A stretch of 7,294 nt of DNA from Lysobacter sp. Lineage in GTDB: Bacteria > Pseudomonadota > Gammaproteobacteria > Xanthomonadales > Xanthomonadaceae. Shown here piece by piece: positions 1-5,560 of the stretch. How positions within the stretch are numbered: the stretch's first letter is position 1; every line of letters starts with the position of its first letter. The stretch lies in the NCBI GenBank assembly GCA_030151365.1, contig JASLDW010000129.1:1-7294 (forward strand), read 5' to 3'. Position numbers and translations under genes: made by a program. Below the pieces are notes generated by a model. That model did not search any database. It saw only the letters and a list, made by a program, of their open reading frames with translations, and had not been told where the DNA came from.

Positions 1-1
1 C

Positions 2-113
2 GCATAACAGCTCGTTCAAGCTGACACCGCTTCGTGGCACAGGTTCTGGGCTTGCGCTACGCTAGCCCAGAACCTGCACCACTGCTCGGTGCAGCTTAAC
101 TCGGGTGTTAGGC
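2..113 (+). repeat. attC0, site upstream of cassette C1
   Basis: R'' is GCATAAC (2-8) and R' is GTTAGGC (107-113). L'' GTTCAAGC and L' GCTTAAC pair with one extrahelical base. The centre is a perfect 13-bp stem (40-52 with 64-76) closing an 11-nt loop that contains GCTACGC. It is the most divergent member of the majority class: it has AGCTCG after TAAC, and CGGGTG where the others have CAGGTG. It belongs to a cassette mostly outside the window, whose own start should read GTTATGC. Confidence 0.93.
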
Positions 114-122
114 TGCTCTCCT

Positions 123-599
123 ATGGTTAATGGCAATTTGAAAGAAGCAAAAGAGGCAACTCGAATCTTGAGACATTTGCTACTTGGCGAAAAACCAAGC
201 GGCCTGAGATTTGGCACGACTCAAATACTATTCCAAGCGGGTGCTGGAAAACCGAATGGGGAGCCGTATGTGAACTTGGCATCGGCTTGGTGCACTTTTC
301 CAACTCGACCAGAATCGCTTCCTGAAGATGAGGCAGATGTTCCGGCCTTTGTAAGCGACGAAGAAGAATACAACTGCATTATCTCCCTACGCCATAAGAC
401 CGTTATTGACGTAGAAGTGTGCCAGCCAATCCCCCATCTTTTGATCACATTCGACGACAATTCTGTTCTCTACGTTAACGGTCACAACCAGCAATATGAA
501 TCTTGGCAAGCTGGTCAATCGTTCTCAGGAAACGAGACGTGGTTGGTAGTCGCCTGCCCAGGAGACTCAATTGCCATCTGGGCACCAGCTCAGTTCTGA
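123..599 (+). CDS. Cassette C1 hypothetical soluble protein, 158 aa
   Basis: I do not recognise this protein. It has no signal peptide or membrane segment, so it is probably cytoplasmic. The first 25 residues look helical (LKEAKEATRILRHLL). An acidic stretch follows at residues 66-83. The C-terminal half (about 84-158) looks beta-rich, with the pattern HLLITFDDNSVLYVNG followed by QQYESWQAG and then WLVVACPGDSIAIWAP. Alternating hydrophobic strands around a conserved-looking Y-E-x-W suggest a small beta-sandwich or immunity-like fold, but this is only an impression. The ATG at 123 is preferred over the in-frame GTG at 105, which lies inside attC0. No good Shine-Dalgarno sequence is visible. 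The TGA stop lies within the extended inverted repeat that ends the cassette. Confidence 0.82.
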   Translation: MVNGNLKEAKEATRILRHLLLGEKPSGLRFGTTQILFQAGAGKPNGEPYVNLASAWCTFPTRPESLPEDEADVPAFVSDEEEYNCIISLRHKTVIDVEVCQPIPHLLITFDDNSVLYVNGHNQQYESWQAGQSFSGNETWLVVACPGDSIAIWAPAQF

Positions 600-602
600 G
601 CA

Positions 603-712
603 GCCTAACTAATCGTTCAAGCCGACGCCGCTTCGTGGCACGGTTTTGGGCTTTCCGCTACGCTAGCCCAAAACCGCGCCACTCTCGGCGCGGCTTAACT
701 CAGGTGTTAGCG
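603..712 (+). repeat. attC1, major-class site ending cassette C1
   Basis: R'' is GCCTAAC (603-609) and R' is GTTAGCG (706-712). The central 12-bp stem CGGTTTTGGGCT / AGCCCAAAACCG is flanked by GTGGC / GCCAC. R'' mirrors the start of its own cassette (GTTAGGC at 107) and not the adjacent R', as expected if R'' and R' come together only in the circular cassette. Confidence 0.95.
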
Positions 713-715
713 CTT

Positions 716-1360
716 ATGAAGACCGTACTCGCGATTGCCGCACTATTTACCTTGCTTCCAGTTACTGGAATGGCCAGTCAACCGGAGAACGCTGCAACGG
801 AGCGAGCCTTGTCACTAATTAACTATCAAATCAGCGGCCCCATCTGTCATCACAACGACGCTCCAGCGAAAGAGCGCCTGAAGCTAGTCCGGGAAATCTC
901 AAAAATAACAACCCCAGGCTTTGTGGATGCGGCCAAAATGACGCCTATCGACTACGCCGTCCTTGCCGACGACCCAGAAAGCATCAAACGACTAATTTCC
1001 ATTGGCTATGATCCAAAGAGCCAGTACTACAACCCATTATCTGGGGCCGCGCAATTCAATGCCCCCAATGCAATGAGAGCACTTTTGGCTTCTGGCGTTA
1101 GCCCAAACGCCAAAGATTCTGGAGACACGGTTCCATTAATGGCTGCAGCAAGCCAAAATCGCCAAGAAATGATCAAAATGCTGTTCCGGGCAGGCGCCAA
1201 TCCGAATCCCCTCTGGAACAAAATTAGTGCCCTGGATTACGCGATGCCATGCGGTGATCAATCTTTGATTGATCTACTACTAGAAAATGGTGTCAAACCA
1301 TCCGAACGGACTGAAAAGCTCGCCGAAAAATTTGGCTTGTCCATTAAGCCTAAGCGCTAA
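716..1360 (+). CDS. Cassette C2 exported ankyrin-repeat protein, 214 aa
   Basis: The N-terminus is a Sec signal peptide: K2, a hydrophobic core about residues 4-17, and likely cleavage after GMA20. The rest holds about four degenerate ankyrin repeats, near residues 76-101 (TPIDYAVLADDPESIKRLIS), 106-132 (LLASGVSPNAKD), 138-164 (PLMAAASQNRQEMIKMLFRA, then GANPNP) and 170-195 (SALDYA...LIDLLLENGVKP). Ankyrin repeats bind other proteins, so a periplasmic binding or inhibitor role is an inference. C44 and C179 are the only cysteines in the mature part and could pair. The ATG lies 10 bases after the R' core begins. The only ribosome-binding-like sequence is AGGTG (702-706) inside attC1. The TAA stop is part of the R'' core of attC2. 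Confidence 0.9.
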   Translation: MKTVLAIAALFTLLPVTGMASQPENAATERALSLINYQISGPICHHNDAPAKERLKLVREISKITTPGFVDAAKMTPIDYAVLADDPESIKRLISIGYDPKSQYYNPLSGAAQFNAPNAMRALLASGVSPNAKDSGDTVPLMAAASQNRQEMIKMLFRAGANPNPLWNKISALDYAMPCGDQSLIDLLLENGVKPSERTEKLAEKFGLSIKPKR

Positions 1361-1464
1361 CTAATCGTTCAAGCCGACCCCGCTTCGCGGCGTCGGATCG
1401 GTGCCGTGATATGTTGCACCAATCCGTCGCCGCAAATCGGGGCGGCTTAACTCAGGTGTTAGGT
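1355..1464 (+). repeat. attC2, minor-class site ending cassette C2
   Basis: R'' is CGCTAAC (1355-1361) and R' is GTTAGGT (1458-1464). The L boxes match the major class, but the arm differs: CCCCGCTTCGCGGCGTCGG on the left and CCGCCGCAAATCGGGGCGG or similar on the right. The inner segment is unlike any other site here. Its outer arm matches attC9. Confidence 0.93.
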
Positions 1465-1471
1465 TGCACAG

Positions 1472-1819
1472 ATGAGAAATCACGAATTCCGGGAAAACGT
1501 CACCAACGCGATCCGTTACTGGGAACGCGGCCGACTTCTCTATAATTTGATTCTGGCTCTTGTCGTCGCCGTCATCGCAGTCGTGAATTGGCACGCTGTA
1601 GCTGAACACGTGTCACTGGACAGAATTCTTGAGCTTTTCATGCTGTCCGTTTTAGCAAACATCGCATATTGCGCTGCTTATCCTGTTGATCTGTTGGCCC
1701 AGCTGTCCGAGTTTAGACAAACGTGGATTCGTTGGCGCTGGATCTTGTGGACCATTGGAACCTTGTTCGGCTGCATCTGGGCTCAATTTGTGGTCCGCGG
1801 CTCACTCGGTGCAACCTAA
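1472..1819 (+). CDS. Cassette C3 membrane protein with three predicted helices, 115 aa
   Basis: No family is recognised. After a charged cytoplasmic-looking start (MRNHEFRENVTNAIRYWERG) come three hydrophobic segments: about residues 22-40 (LLYNLILALVVAVIAVV), 52-70 (ILELFMLSVLANIAYCAAY) and 88-108 (WRWILWTIGTLFGCIWAQFVV). The connecting loop at 76-87 carries R82, and the third helix is tryptophan-rich. Small three-helix inner-membrane proteins of this kind are frequent in integron cassettes. The ATG follows the attC2 core closely; AGGTG (1454-1458) or the AGG at 1461-1463 could serve as the ribosome-binding site. The TAA stop is provided by the R'' core of attC3. Confidence 0.85.
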   Translation: MRNHEFRENVTNAIRYWERGRLLYNLILALVVAVIAVVNWHAVAEHVSLDRILELFMLSVLANIAYCAAYPVDLLAQLSEFRQTWIRWRWILWTIGTLFGCIWAQFVVRGSLGAT

Positions 1820-1924
1820 CTAATCGTTCAAGCCGACGCCGCTTCGTGGCACGGTTTTGGGCTTTCCGCTACGCTAGCCCAAAAACCGCACCACTCTCGG
1901 CGCGGCTTAACTCAGGTGTTAGGC
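1814..1924 (+). repeat. attC3, major-class site ending cassette C3
   Basis: R'' is ACCTAAC (1814-1820) and R' is GTTAGGC (1918-1924). It is nearly identical to attC1 but has one extra A in the right arm of the central stem (CCCAAAAACCG), which would bulge in the folded site, and CACC in place of CGCC next to it. Confidence 0.95.
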
Positions 1925-1950
1925 CGCCGAAAAGCATCGTCAACCCGGTA

Positions 1951-1979
1951 TTGACAGATCGAATTTGTCAACTTAATAT
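1951..1979 (+). promoter_or_regulatory. Strong sigma-70 promoter inside cassette C4
   Basis: A perfect -35 box, TTGACA (1951-1956), is followed by a 17-bp spacer and a -10 box, TAATAT (1974-1979; four of six consensus positions). This is the only near-consensus promoter I see in the window. It lies within the 95-bp leader between the C4 start and its GTG codon, so it travels with the cassette. It should fire toward the helix-turn-helix gene and on into C5 and later cassettes. The -10 box overlaps the palindromic operator. Confidence 0.75.
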
Positions 1980-1994
1980 TGACCTGTCAATATT
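1975..1994. promoter_or_regulatory. Palindromic operator overlapping the C4 promoter
   Basis: Two perfect 9-bp half-sites, AATATTGAC and GTCAATATT, are separated by two bases. They cover most of the -10 box and the likely transcription start. The same TTGAC/GTCAA word recurs nearby: an inverted pair TTGACA / TGTCAA at 1951-1956 and 1966-1971, and a further ATTGACATT at 1997-2005. A repressor bound here would block the promoter. The DNA-binding protein encoded just downstream is the obvious candidate, which would make the gene autoregulated. Confidence 0.7.
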
Positions 1995-2019
1995 TGATTG
2001 ACATTCCGGATCAGCCAAA

Positions 2020-2553
2020 GTGAATGACTCAGCCCTTTCTTCGCTCAAAGATTCTTTAGAAGCCGCTATTTTGGGCCATGCACATCTAGCTCAGCTCAAG
2101 TCAAACGACGTCTCCTCACTTCTTCAACTTGTGCAAGTCACCGGGCAAGCCTCAAATATTTGCTCAGAATTCCAGCGTTCAGCCGTACACCAAGCACGTC
2201 GCTCTGAAGTCTCATGGCTGGAAATTGGCGAGGCATTAGGAATCTCCAAACAAGCCGCACAACAGCGCTTCGGCTTGGCTGATGTCGAAATTCCGGAGGG
2301 AATCCGTGTAGTAAAAGGGGCAACTGCCTTCAACGAGATGGCAATCCTCTCGGAAGAGGGAAAAGCCGGGTTCCACCTGGTTGGGTTCGGCCCTTTAACC
2401 CTTCGGCTCAAGCCTTCTCGAAAGAAATGGCTTCATATCCGAGAATCGGGAGTAAACGTGCAAAGAATCCGGGCGAAGAAAGAAGCAGAAGGCTGGGAGT
2501 ACGTTGGTTCTTGGTTTCCTTTCCATTATTTCAAGAAGCCAGCGGCGGCCTAA
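2020..2553 (+). CDS. Cassette C4 helix-turn-helix DNA-binding protein, 177 aa
   Basis: Residues about 52-86 form a helix-turn-helix of the type common in small bacterial regulators. An alanine/arginine-rich helix (SAVHQARRSEVSW) is followed by LEIGEALGISKQAAQQRFG, in which EALGIS is the turn region and KQAAQQRFG the recognition helix. The N-terminal 50 residues look helical. The C-terminal part (about 100-177) is a separate unrecognised domain with two related-looking motifs, AGFHLVGFG (117-124 region) and EGWEYVGSWFPFHYFKK (158-173). The start is GTG: no in-frame ATG exists nearby, and GGA at 2008-2010 lies at suitable spacing. Its promoter and palindromic operator lie immediately upstream, which suggests negative autoregulation. 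The stop TAA belongs to the R'' core of attC4. Confidence 0.88.
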   Translation: MNDSALSSLKDSLEAAILGHAHLAQLKSNDVSSLLQLVQVTGQASNICSEFQRSAVHQARRSEVSWLEIGEALGISKQAAQQRFGLADVEIPEGIRVVKGATAFNEMAILSEEGKAGFHLVGFGPLTLRLKPSRKKWLHIRESGVNVQRIRAKKEAEGWEYVGSWFPFHYFKKPAAA

Positions 2554-2657
2554 CTAATCGTTCAAGCCGACGCCGCTTCGTGGCACGGTTTTGGGCTCTG
2601 CGCTACGCTAGCCCAAAACCGCACCACTCTCGGCGCGGCTTAACTCAGGTGTTAGCC
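2548..2657 (+). repeat. attC4, major-class site ending cassette C4
   Basis: R'' is GCCTAAC (2548-2554) and R' is GTTAGCC (2651-2657). It is the same as attC1 except that GGGCTCTGCGCTACG replaces GGGCTTTCCGCTACG at the loop and CACC replaces CGCC. The loop variant is shared with attC10. Confidence 0.95.
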
Positions 2658-2671
2658 TGCACTAAACAACT

Positions 2672-3052
2672 ATGTCGCTAATCCTAGAGCTACTCATTGA
2701 AATTTTGGTGCAGTTCGTTGGCGAGCTTTTAATCGAAGTCGCTACGCAAAACTTAAAACGCGACAAACCCATGGTGCATCCAATCCTAGCTCTACCCGTC
2801 TACGCCCTTATAGGCACTGGCCTCGGCTTGGTGTCAGCAGCGCTATTTCCGCACCATCTTATCGCTCATCCAATGGCAAAATGGATCAACTTGGCGGTCA
2901 CTCCAGTTGTTGTTGGACTTGCGATCGGCACCATAGGCGCTTGGCGGGTCAGACGAGGTGGCACGTTGGTCCGGATTGATAAATTTGGGTACGGCTATGT
3001 GTTTGCACTGGCCTTTGCGTTGGCACGCACCTTCTTTGGCAGTACAGGCTAA
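2672..3052 (+). CDS. Cassette C5 membrane protein, 126 aa
   Basis: The protein begins with an amphipathic helix rich in leucine and glutamate (MSLILELLIEILVQFVGELL), a start that resembles small membrane proteins often seen in integron cassettes. Three hydrophobic segments follow, at about residues 36-59, 72-92 and 107-122. A short basic loop (WRVRRGG, 91-97) after the second should face the cytoplasm. No catalytic motif is visible and the function is unknown. The ATG lies 20 bases beyond the attC4 AGGTG, and no Shine-Dalgarno sequence is evident, so translation may be weak or coupled. The TAA stop is part of the R'' core of attC5. Confidence 0.87.
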   Translation: MSLILELLIEILVQFVGELLIEVATQNLKRDKPMVHPILALPVYALIGTGLGLVSAALFPHHLIAHPMAKWINLAVTPVVVGLAIGTIGAWRVRRGGTLVRIDKFGYGYVFALAFALARTFFGSTG

Positions 3053-3157
3053 CTATTCGTTCAAGCCGACGCCGCTTCGCGGCACAGTTTTGGGCTTTCC
3101 GCTACGCTAGCCCAAAACCGCGCCACTGCTCGGCGCGGCTTAACTCAGGTGTTAGGC
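3047..3157 (+). repeat. attC5, major-class site ending cassette C5
   Basis: R'' is GGCTAAC (3047-3053) and R' is GTTAGGC (3151-3157). The spacer after TAAC is TATTCG rather than TAATCG. The left arm reads GCGGCACAG where attC1 has GTGGCACGG, and the right arm has CACTGCTCGG, one base longer than attC1. Confidence 0.95.
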
Positions 3158-3180
3158 CAATTTTTGTAGGAATATCGCTC

Positions 3181-3519
3181 ATGTATTCGGAAAAGCGATG
3201 GGTAGCGATTCAACTTGTGGGCAAAGCCAAAATATTTGCTCTCATCTCGTCTGCATTCCTAGTTCTTTTGCTGATTCTCCTGATGAATTTTCCGAGTGGT
3301 AGTCCTATTGCCTATCCGGGCTCGGTTCAGAGTGTTGGCCTAGTAAGTATCAAGGGCAATGCTCAAGGCGTTACGATTCAATTAGATGACGGCCGGGTTG
3401 TTTCAACTGTTGCCGAAAGCAGCTCGGCCCTCTTCAATCCTGGTGATCGAGTTACTGTTTACGAACAAAGGCACTTATTGTTCTGGCCTGACTACAGTAT
3501 TGAGGACAAACATCGTTAA
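3181..3519 (+). CDS. Cassette C6 membrane-anchored small protein, 112 aa
   Basis: A short basic N-terminus (K5, R6, K15, K17) precedes one membrane segment at about residues 18-36 (IFALISSAFLVLLLILLMN). The charge pattern predicts the C-terminal 75 residues to lie outside the inner membrane. That part is probably all-beta: VGLVSIKGNAQGVTIQLDDGRVVS, then FNPGDRVTVYEQRHLLFWPDYSIE. The D-G-R turn and the PGDRVTVYE strand resemble small barrel (OB- or SH3-like) domains; this is an impression, not an assignment. The ATG has a reasonable Shine-Dalgarno sequence, AGGA at 3168-3171, nine bases upstream. The gene ends before the attC core, unlike several of its neighbours, but its TAA is the first part of the extended terminal repeat. 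Confidence 0.87.
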   Translation: MYSEKRWVAIQLVGKAKIFALISSAFLVLLLILLMNFPSGSPIAYPGSVQSVGLVSIKGNAQGVTIQLDDGRVVSTVAESSSALFNPGDRVTVYEQRHLLFWPDYSIEDKHR

Positions 3520-3523
3520 ATTG

Positions 3524-3633
3524 GCCTAACTAATCGTTCAAGCCGACGCCGCTTCGTGGCACGGTTTTGGGCTTTCCGCTACGCTAGCCCAAAACCGCAC
3601 CACTCTCGGCGCGGCTTAACTCAGGTGTTATGC
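3524..3633 (+). repeat. attC6, major-class site ending cassette C6
   Basis: R'' is GCCTAAC (3524-3530) and R' is GTTATGC (3627-3633), the one R' here with T at the fifth position. The body matches attC1 except CACC in place of CGCC. Confidence 0.95.
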
Positions 3634-3984
3634 CTCAGCTTCGCAAGGTTTGTGTCGGGTCCTTAGCGTAAGCGGTCAGGTTTTGGCTTCTCGGGGAAAA
3701 GCTCGCAGCCGATAGATCGCTTCGTCCAAGCTCCAGTGCGCGCAGCACGGCGCTGTCGCCGCCGTTCCGTCCTTCGGCCACTTGCTCCTTGAGTCTCCAT
3801 TCGGCCAACAAGGGCGCGGTAACGGGTCTAGCCAAATCTTCGCCATCGCCCGCGCTGTAGCCTTGTTGGCCATAACTCTCCTCACCTCGGTGCCAAACTT
3901 CGGCTGGGCTGCGTGCTCTCACCGTCCTGGCTTCTGGAACCCTCGTGCTCCGGTTGGTTCGGCTGCTCTACCTGCTGCGGCATA
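3628..3984. other. Cassette C7, no convincing gene
   Basis: This 357-bp cassette is visibly richer in G and C than its neighbours, and no frame stands out. On the plus strand an ATG at 3630 gives only 13 codons before TAA (3669-3671), and that frame then stays open to a TAG at 3856-3858. A second plus frame is open from 3716 to the TAA in the R'' core (3983-3985). It has no ATG (TTG at 3782) but contains a signal-like segment, IFAIARAVALLAITLLTS. On the minus strand a GTG-started frame covers 3922 to 3635 (95 codons). A second minus frame has GAGGAG four bases before an ATG at 3873-3871 and runs to a stop at 3676. Either the cassette is non-coding, or it carries a gene broken by a stop and a frameshift, or it carries a reversed gene. 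I cannot choose among these. Confidence 0.6.
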
Positions 3985-4087
3985 ACTATTCGTTCAAGTT
4001 GACTCCGCTTCGTGGCGCCGTCTTATGTGGTAGCGTTTACCACAACGCGGCGCCACAAAGCTCCGCAACTTAACTCAGGTGTTAGGC
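3980..4087 (+). repeat. attC7, unique-class site ending cassette C7
   Basis: R'' is GCATAAC (3980-3986) and R' is GTTAGGC (4081-4087). The L boxes are GTTCAAGTTG and CAACTTAAC, a compensated change from the GCCG/CGGC of the other sites, so pairing is kept. The arms read TGGCGCCG / CGGCGCCA, and the inner part contains GTGGTAGCG and TTTACCAC. It shares no central sequence with the other sites, so this cassette probably has a different origin. Confidence 0.92.
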
Positions 4088-4092
4088 TGCTA

Positions 4093-4419
4093 ATGAACGT
4101 TAATTACGAAACCCATTTATTTCACTTCGAGCCCTCCCATGAAGATCCTTACAAAGGTCGCCTGCAGCTCGATTCTCAGCAAAAAACGTTACTTGCAAAG
4201 CTCCTGAATATAGAGCGCGATGATTGGGAGCTAGACCGCAATGGTGAACGACTTCCAGCCGACCAACTTTTTGCACTTTCCCCTTGGTCCATAGCGATAT
4301 TAGGCGGGCGGTTAAAGCTGCTCTGCCGTTTCATTAATCTTCAAGATGGTTCAGTATATTTCAGCACTCCGGACACATATGCGGGCGACACGTCTTCATA
4401 TGCCAGGAGCAGCATTTAG
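4093..4419 (+). CDS. Cassette C8 hypothetical soluble protein, 108 aa
   Basis: I do not recognise this protein. It has no signal peptide or membrane helix. An acidic, histidine-containing start (HLFHFEPSHEDPY) is followed by a likely helix (LDSQQKTLLAKLLNI, 26-40), a charged stretch (ERDDWELDRNGERLPADQLF) and a hydrophobic beta-like patch (WSIAILGGRLKLLCRFINL, 65-83). The last 18 residues, rich in Ser/Thr/Tyr, look disordered. The ATG at 4093 is chosen because upstream in-frame codons run back through attC7. AGGTG at 4077-4081, inside attC7, is 11 bases upstream and is the only ribosome-binding-like sequence. The TAG stop is 17 bases before the attC8 core. Confidence 0.78.
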   Translation: MNVNYETHLFHFEPSHEDPYKGRLQLDSQQKTLLAKLLNIERDDWELDRNGERLPADQLFALSPWSIAILGGRLKLLCRFINLQDGSVYFSTPDTYAGDTSSYARSSI

Positions 4420-4436
4420 TGCAATTCGCTCGCGCA

Positions 4437-4547
4437 GCCTAACTAATCGTTCAAGCCGACCCCGCTTCGTGGCGCCGCCTGCGTGCCTGCGCTACGCTAG
4501 CACGCATTCGCCGCCACTCGCTGGGCGGCTTAACTCAGGTGTTAGAC
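4437..4547 (+). repeat. attC8, third-class site ending cassette C8
   Basis: R'' is GCCTAAC (4437-4443) and R' is GTTAGAC (4541-4547). The left arm is CCCCGCTTCGTGGCGCC and the inner stem is TGCGTGC / GCACGCA around a GCTACGCT loop. attC12 is nearly the same. Confidence 0.94.
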
Positions 4548-4552
4548 CGCTT

Positions 4553-4927
4553 ATGAGCATTGAGGCGTTTGAGAACATCCTTCTTGAGGACACATTTGTC
4601 CTCTCGTGGCACCAATCGCCCAATTCTCTAACGTTCCACGTTTTAGCGAGCCTCTTGCAGAGCCATCCAATGGCCACCCCTCCTGCAAACGGCGACTGGG
4701 CTTGCTATAGGCCGGGAATTATCCAGTTCAACGATACGACTTCCGTGACAGGTTTACTTCCACAAGATTCCGTAAAGCCTACTAAAGACCCGGATGGGTC
4801 CGTTGATTATGGTTGCATCGACAGCCTAGAAGCCACCAATCCTGGCCAATTTCGAATATCGGGAGAGTTTGGAATCGTTACGATTAGCGCGAACGACGTT
4901 TCACTTATTCTTGGCGGCGCGGTCTAA
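4553..4927 (+). CDS. Cassette C9 hypothetical soluble protein, 124 aa
   Basis: No signal peptide or membrane segment is present. The sequence looks like a compact conserved domain: FVLSWHQSPNSLTFHVLASL (15-34), then SHPMATPPANGDWACYRPG (37-55), then a beta region (IIQFNDTTSVTGL), a turn with DPDGSVDYGCIDSLE (79-93), and a final GQFRISGEFGIVTISANDV. The motifs W-x-CYRPG, G-S-V-D-Y-G and GEFGxV look like family-defining positions. I have an impression of a widespread uncharacterised family but cannot name it. The ATG is 12 bases after the attC8 core starts, with AGGTG (4537-4541) 11 bases upstream. The TAA stop is part of the R'' core of attC9. Confidence 0.85.
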   Translation: MSIEAFENILLEDTFVLSWHQSPNSLTFHVLASLLQSHPMATPPANGDWACYRPGIIQFNDTTSVTGLLPQDSVKPTKDPDGSVDYGCIDSLEATNPGQFRISGEFGIVTISANDVSLILGGAV

Positions 4928-5032
4928 CTATTCGTTCAAGCCGACCCCGCTTCGCGGCGTCGGCCTGCGGCATTTGGTAGTCTGCCGCTACCCGCCGCCG
5001 CAAATCGGGGCGGCTTAACTCAGGTGTTAGCC
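4922..5032 (+). repeat. attC9, minor-class site ending cassette C9
   Basis: R'' is GTCTAAC (4922-4928) and R' is GTTAGCC (5026-5032). Its outer arms (CCCCGCTTCGCGGCGTCGG and CGCCGCAAATCGGGGCGG) match attC2, but its inner part is different (TGCGGC...GGTAG...CTACC). The two sites therefore share an arm and differ in the tip. Confidence 0.94.
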
Positions 5033-5040
5033 ACCATTCG

Positions 5041-5045
5041 GGAGG
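5041..5045 (+). promoter_or_regulatory. Ribosome binding site of cassette C10
   Basis: GGAGG sits five bases before the GTG at 5051. It is the best Shine-Dalgarno match in the window and fixes the start of the C10 gene at GTG; the longer in-frame reading back into attC9 is not needed. Confidence 0.85.
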
Positions 5046-5050
5046 ACAAC

Positions 5051-5431
5051 GTGAACCCCTCTATCGCAGCCATGTTGGTTTTGACTTTGTCTAGCTCAAC
5101 TCTCGCGGCCAAAGAGAAGGTTGTATGCAAAACTGATTTGCATGTCCCATATATCGCCGAACTCAGTGGAGTCGGAAATGGCCGATCTTTACAAGTTACA
5201 TTTAGCAAACGCCCTACTCCAGCTGTTGCAACAAAAATCGTTGCCTTATGCATGCAATCTGTGATTGACAGGGACAAGAACCATGAACTCCTTGGATCTG
5301 CTTGGATAGGAGAATCTCATTTCGCCCTTGCTCCAAAGAAAGATGATCTTGTTTACTTCCCAAATGAGGGACGCATTCGTCCATTTGGGATTGACGAAGT
5401 AATTCAACGGTTTAATAACACGAAACCCTAG
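5051..5431 (+). CDS. Cassette C10 exported hypothetical protein, 126 aa
   Basis: The GTG start is set by an excellent ribosome-binding site. Residues 1-20 form a signal peptide with a hydrophobic core (IAAMLVLTLSSSTLAA) and likely cleavage after LAA20, so the mature protein of about 106 residues should be periplasmic or secreted. Two cysteines, C26 and C67, could form one disulfide. The mature part starts KEKVVCKTDLHVPYIAELSG. It then has a predicted strand-turn-helix (RSLQVTFSKRPTPAVATKIVALCMQSV) and ends with a basic, polar tail. Its family is not recognised. The predicted mature domain is roughly as long as that of C11, but the two show no obvious sequence similarity. TAG ends the gene nine bases before the attC10 core. 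Confidence 0.88.
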   Translation: MNPSIAAMLVLTLSSSTLAAKEKVVCKTDLHVPYIAELSGVGNGRSLQVTFSKRPTPAVATKIVALCMQSVIDRDKNHELLGSAWIGESHFALAPKKDDLVYFPNEGRIRPFGIDEVIQRFNNTKP

Positions 5432-5439
5432 CTCATGGT

Positions 5440-5550
5440 GGCTAACTAATCGTTCAAGCCGACGCCGCTTCGTGGCACGGTTTTGGGCTCTGCGCTACGC
5501 TAGCCCAAAACCGCGCCACTGCTCGGCGCGGCTTAACTCTGGTGTTAGGG
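5440..5550 (+). repeat. attC10, major-class site ending cassette C10
   Basis: R'' is GGCTAAC (5440-5446) and R' is GTTAGGG (5544-5550). It shares the GGGCTCTGCGCTACG loop variant with attC4. It has CTCTGGTG where most other sites have CTCAGGTG, a single change in the spacer next to R'. Confidence 0.95.
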
Positions 5551-5560
5551 GCTTCTAGCT

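Noticed and set aside
105..122. GTG at 105 as the start of the C1 gene
   Set aside because: It lies inside attC0, and an ATG at 123 follows in frame just after the core. The GTG option cannot be excluded but is not needed, unlike in C12.
603..712. attC hairpins as rho-independent terminators
   Set aside because: The stems are strong but no run of T follows any of them. They are explained fully as recombination sites, although they may slow polymerase or ribosomes.
503..715. Long open frame running from inside C1 through attC1 into C2, and the recurring NRSSRRRFVARFWAFRYASPK-type peptide at other attC sites
   Set aside because: The same arginine-rich peptide appears wherever a frame crosses an attC site (also near 1812, 2541, 4440 and 5992). 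It is the translation of the recombination site, so gene starts were moved downstream of it.
2124..2411. Minus-strand frames opposite C4
   Set aside because: The plus strand encodes a clear helix-turn-helix protein with its own promoter. The opposite frames show no motif or start signal.
3635..3922. Minus-strand 95-codon frame in C7 as a confident gene
   Set aside because: Its GTG start has a badly placed ribosome-binding sequence, and a second minus frame and two plus frames compete with it. It is described under C7 and not called as a gene.
5020..5277. Minus-strand frame opposite C10
   Set aside because: It lies opposite a gene with an excellent ribosome-binding site and a signal peptide, and crosses the attC9 end, so it is a shadow frame.
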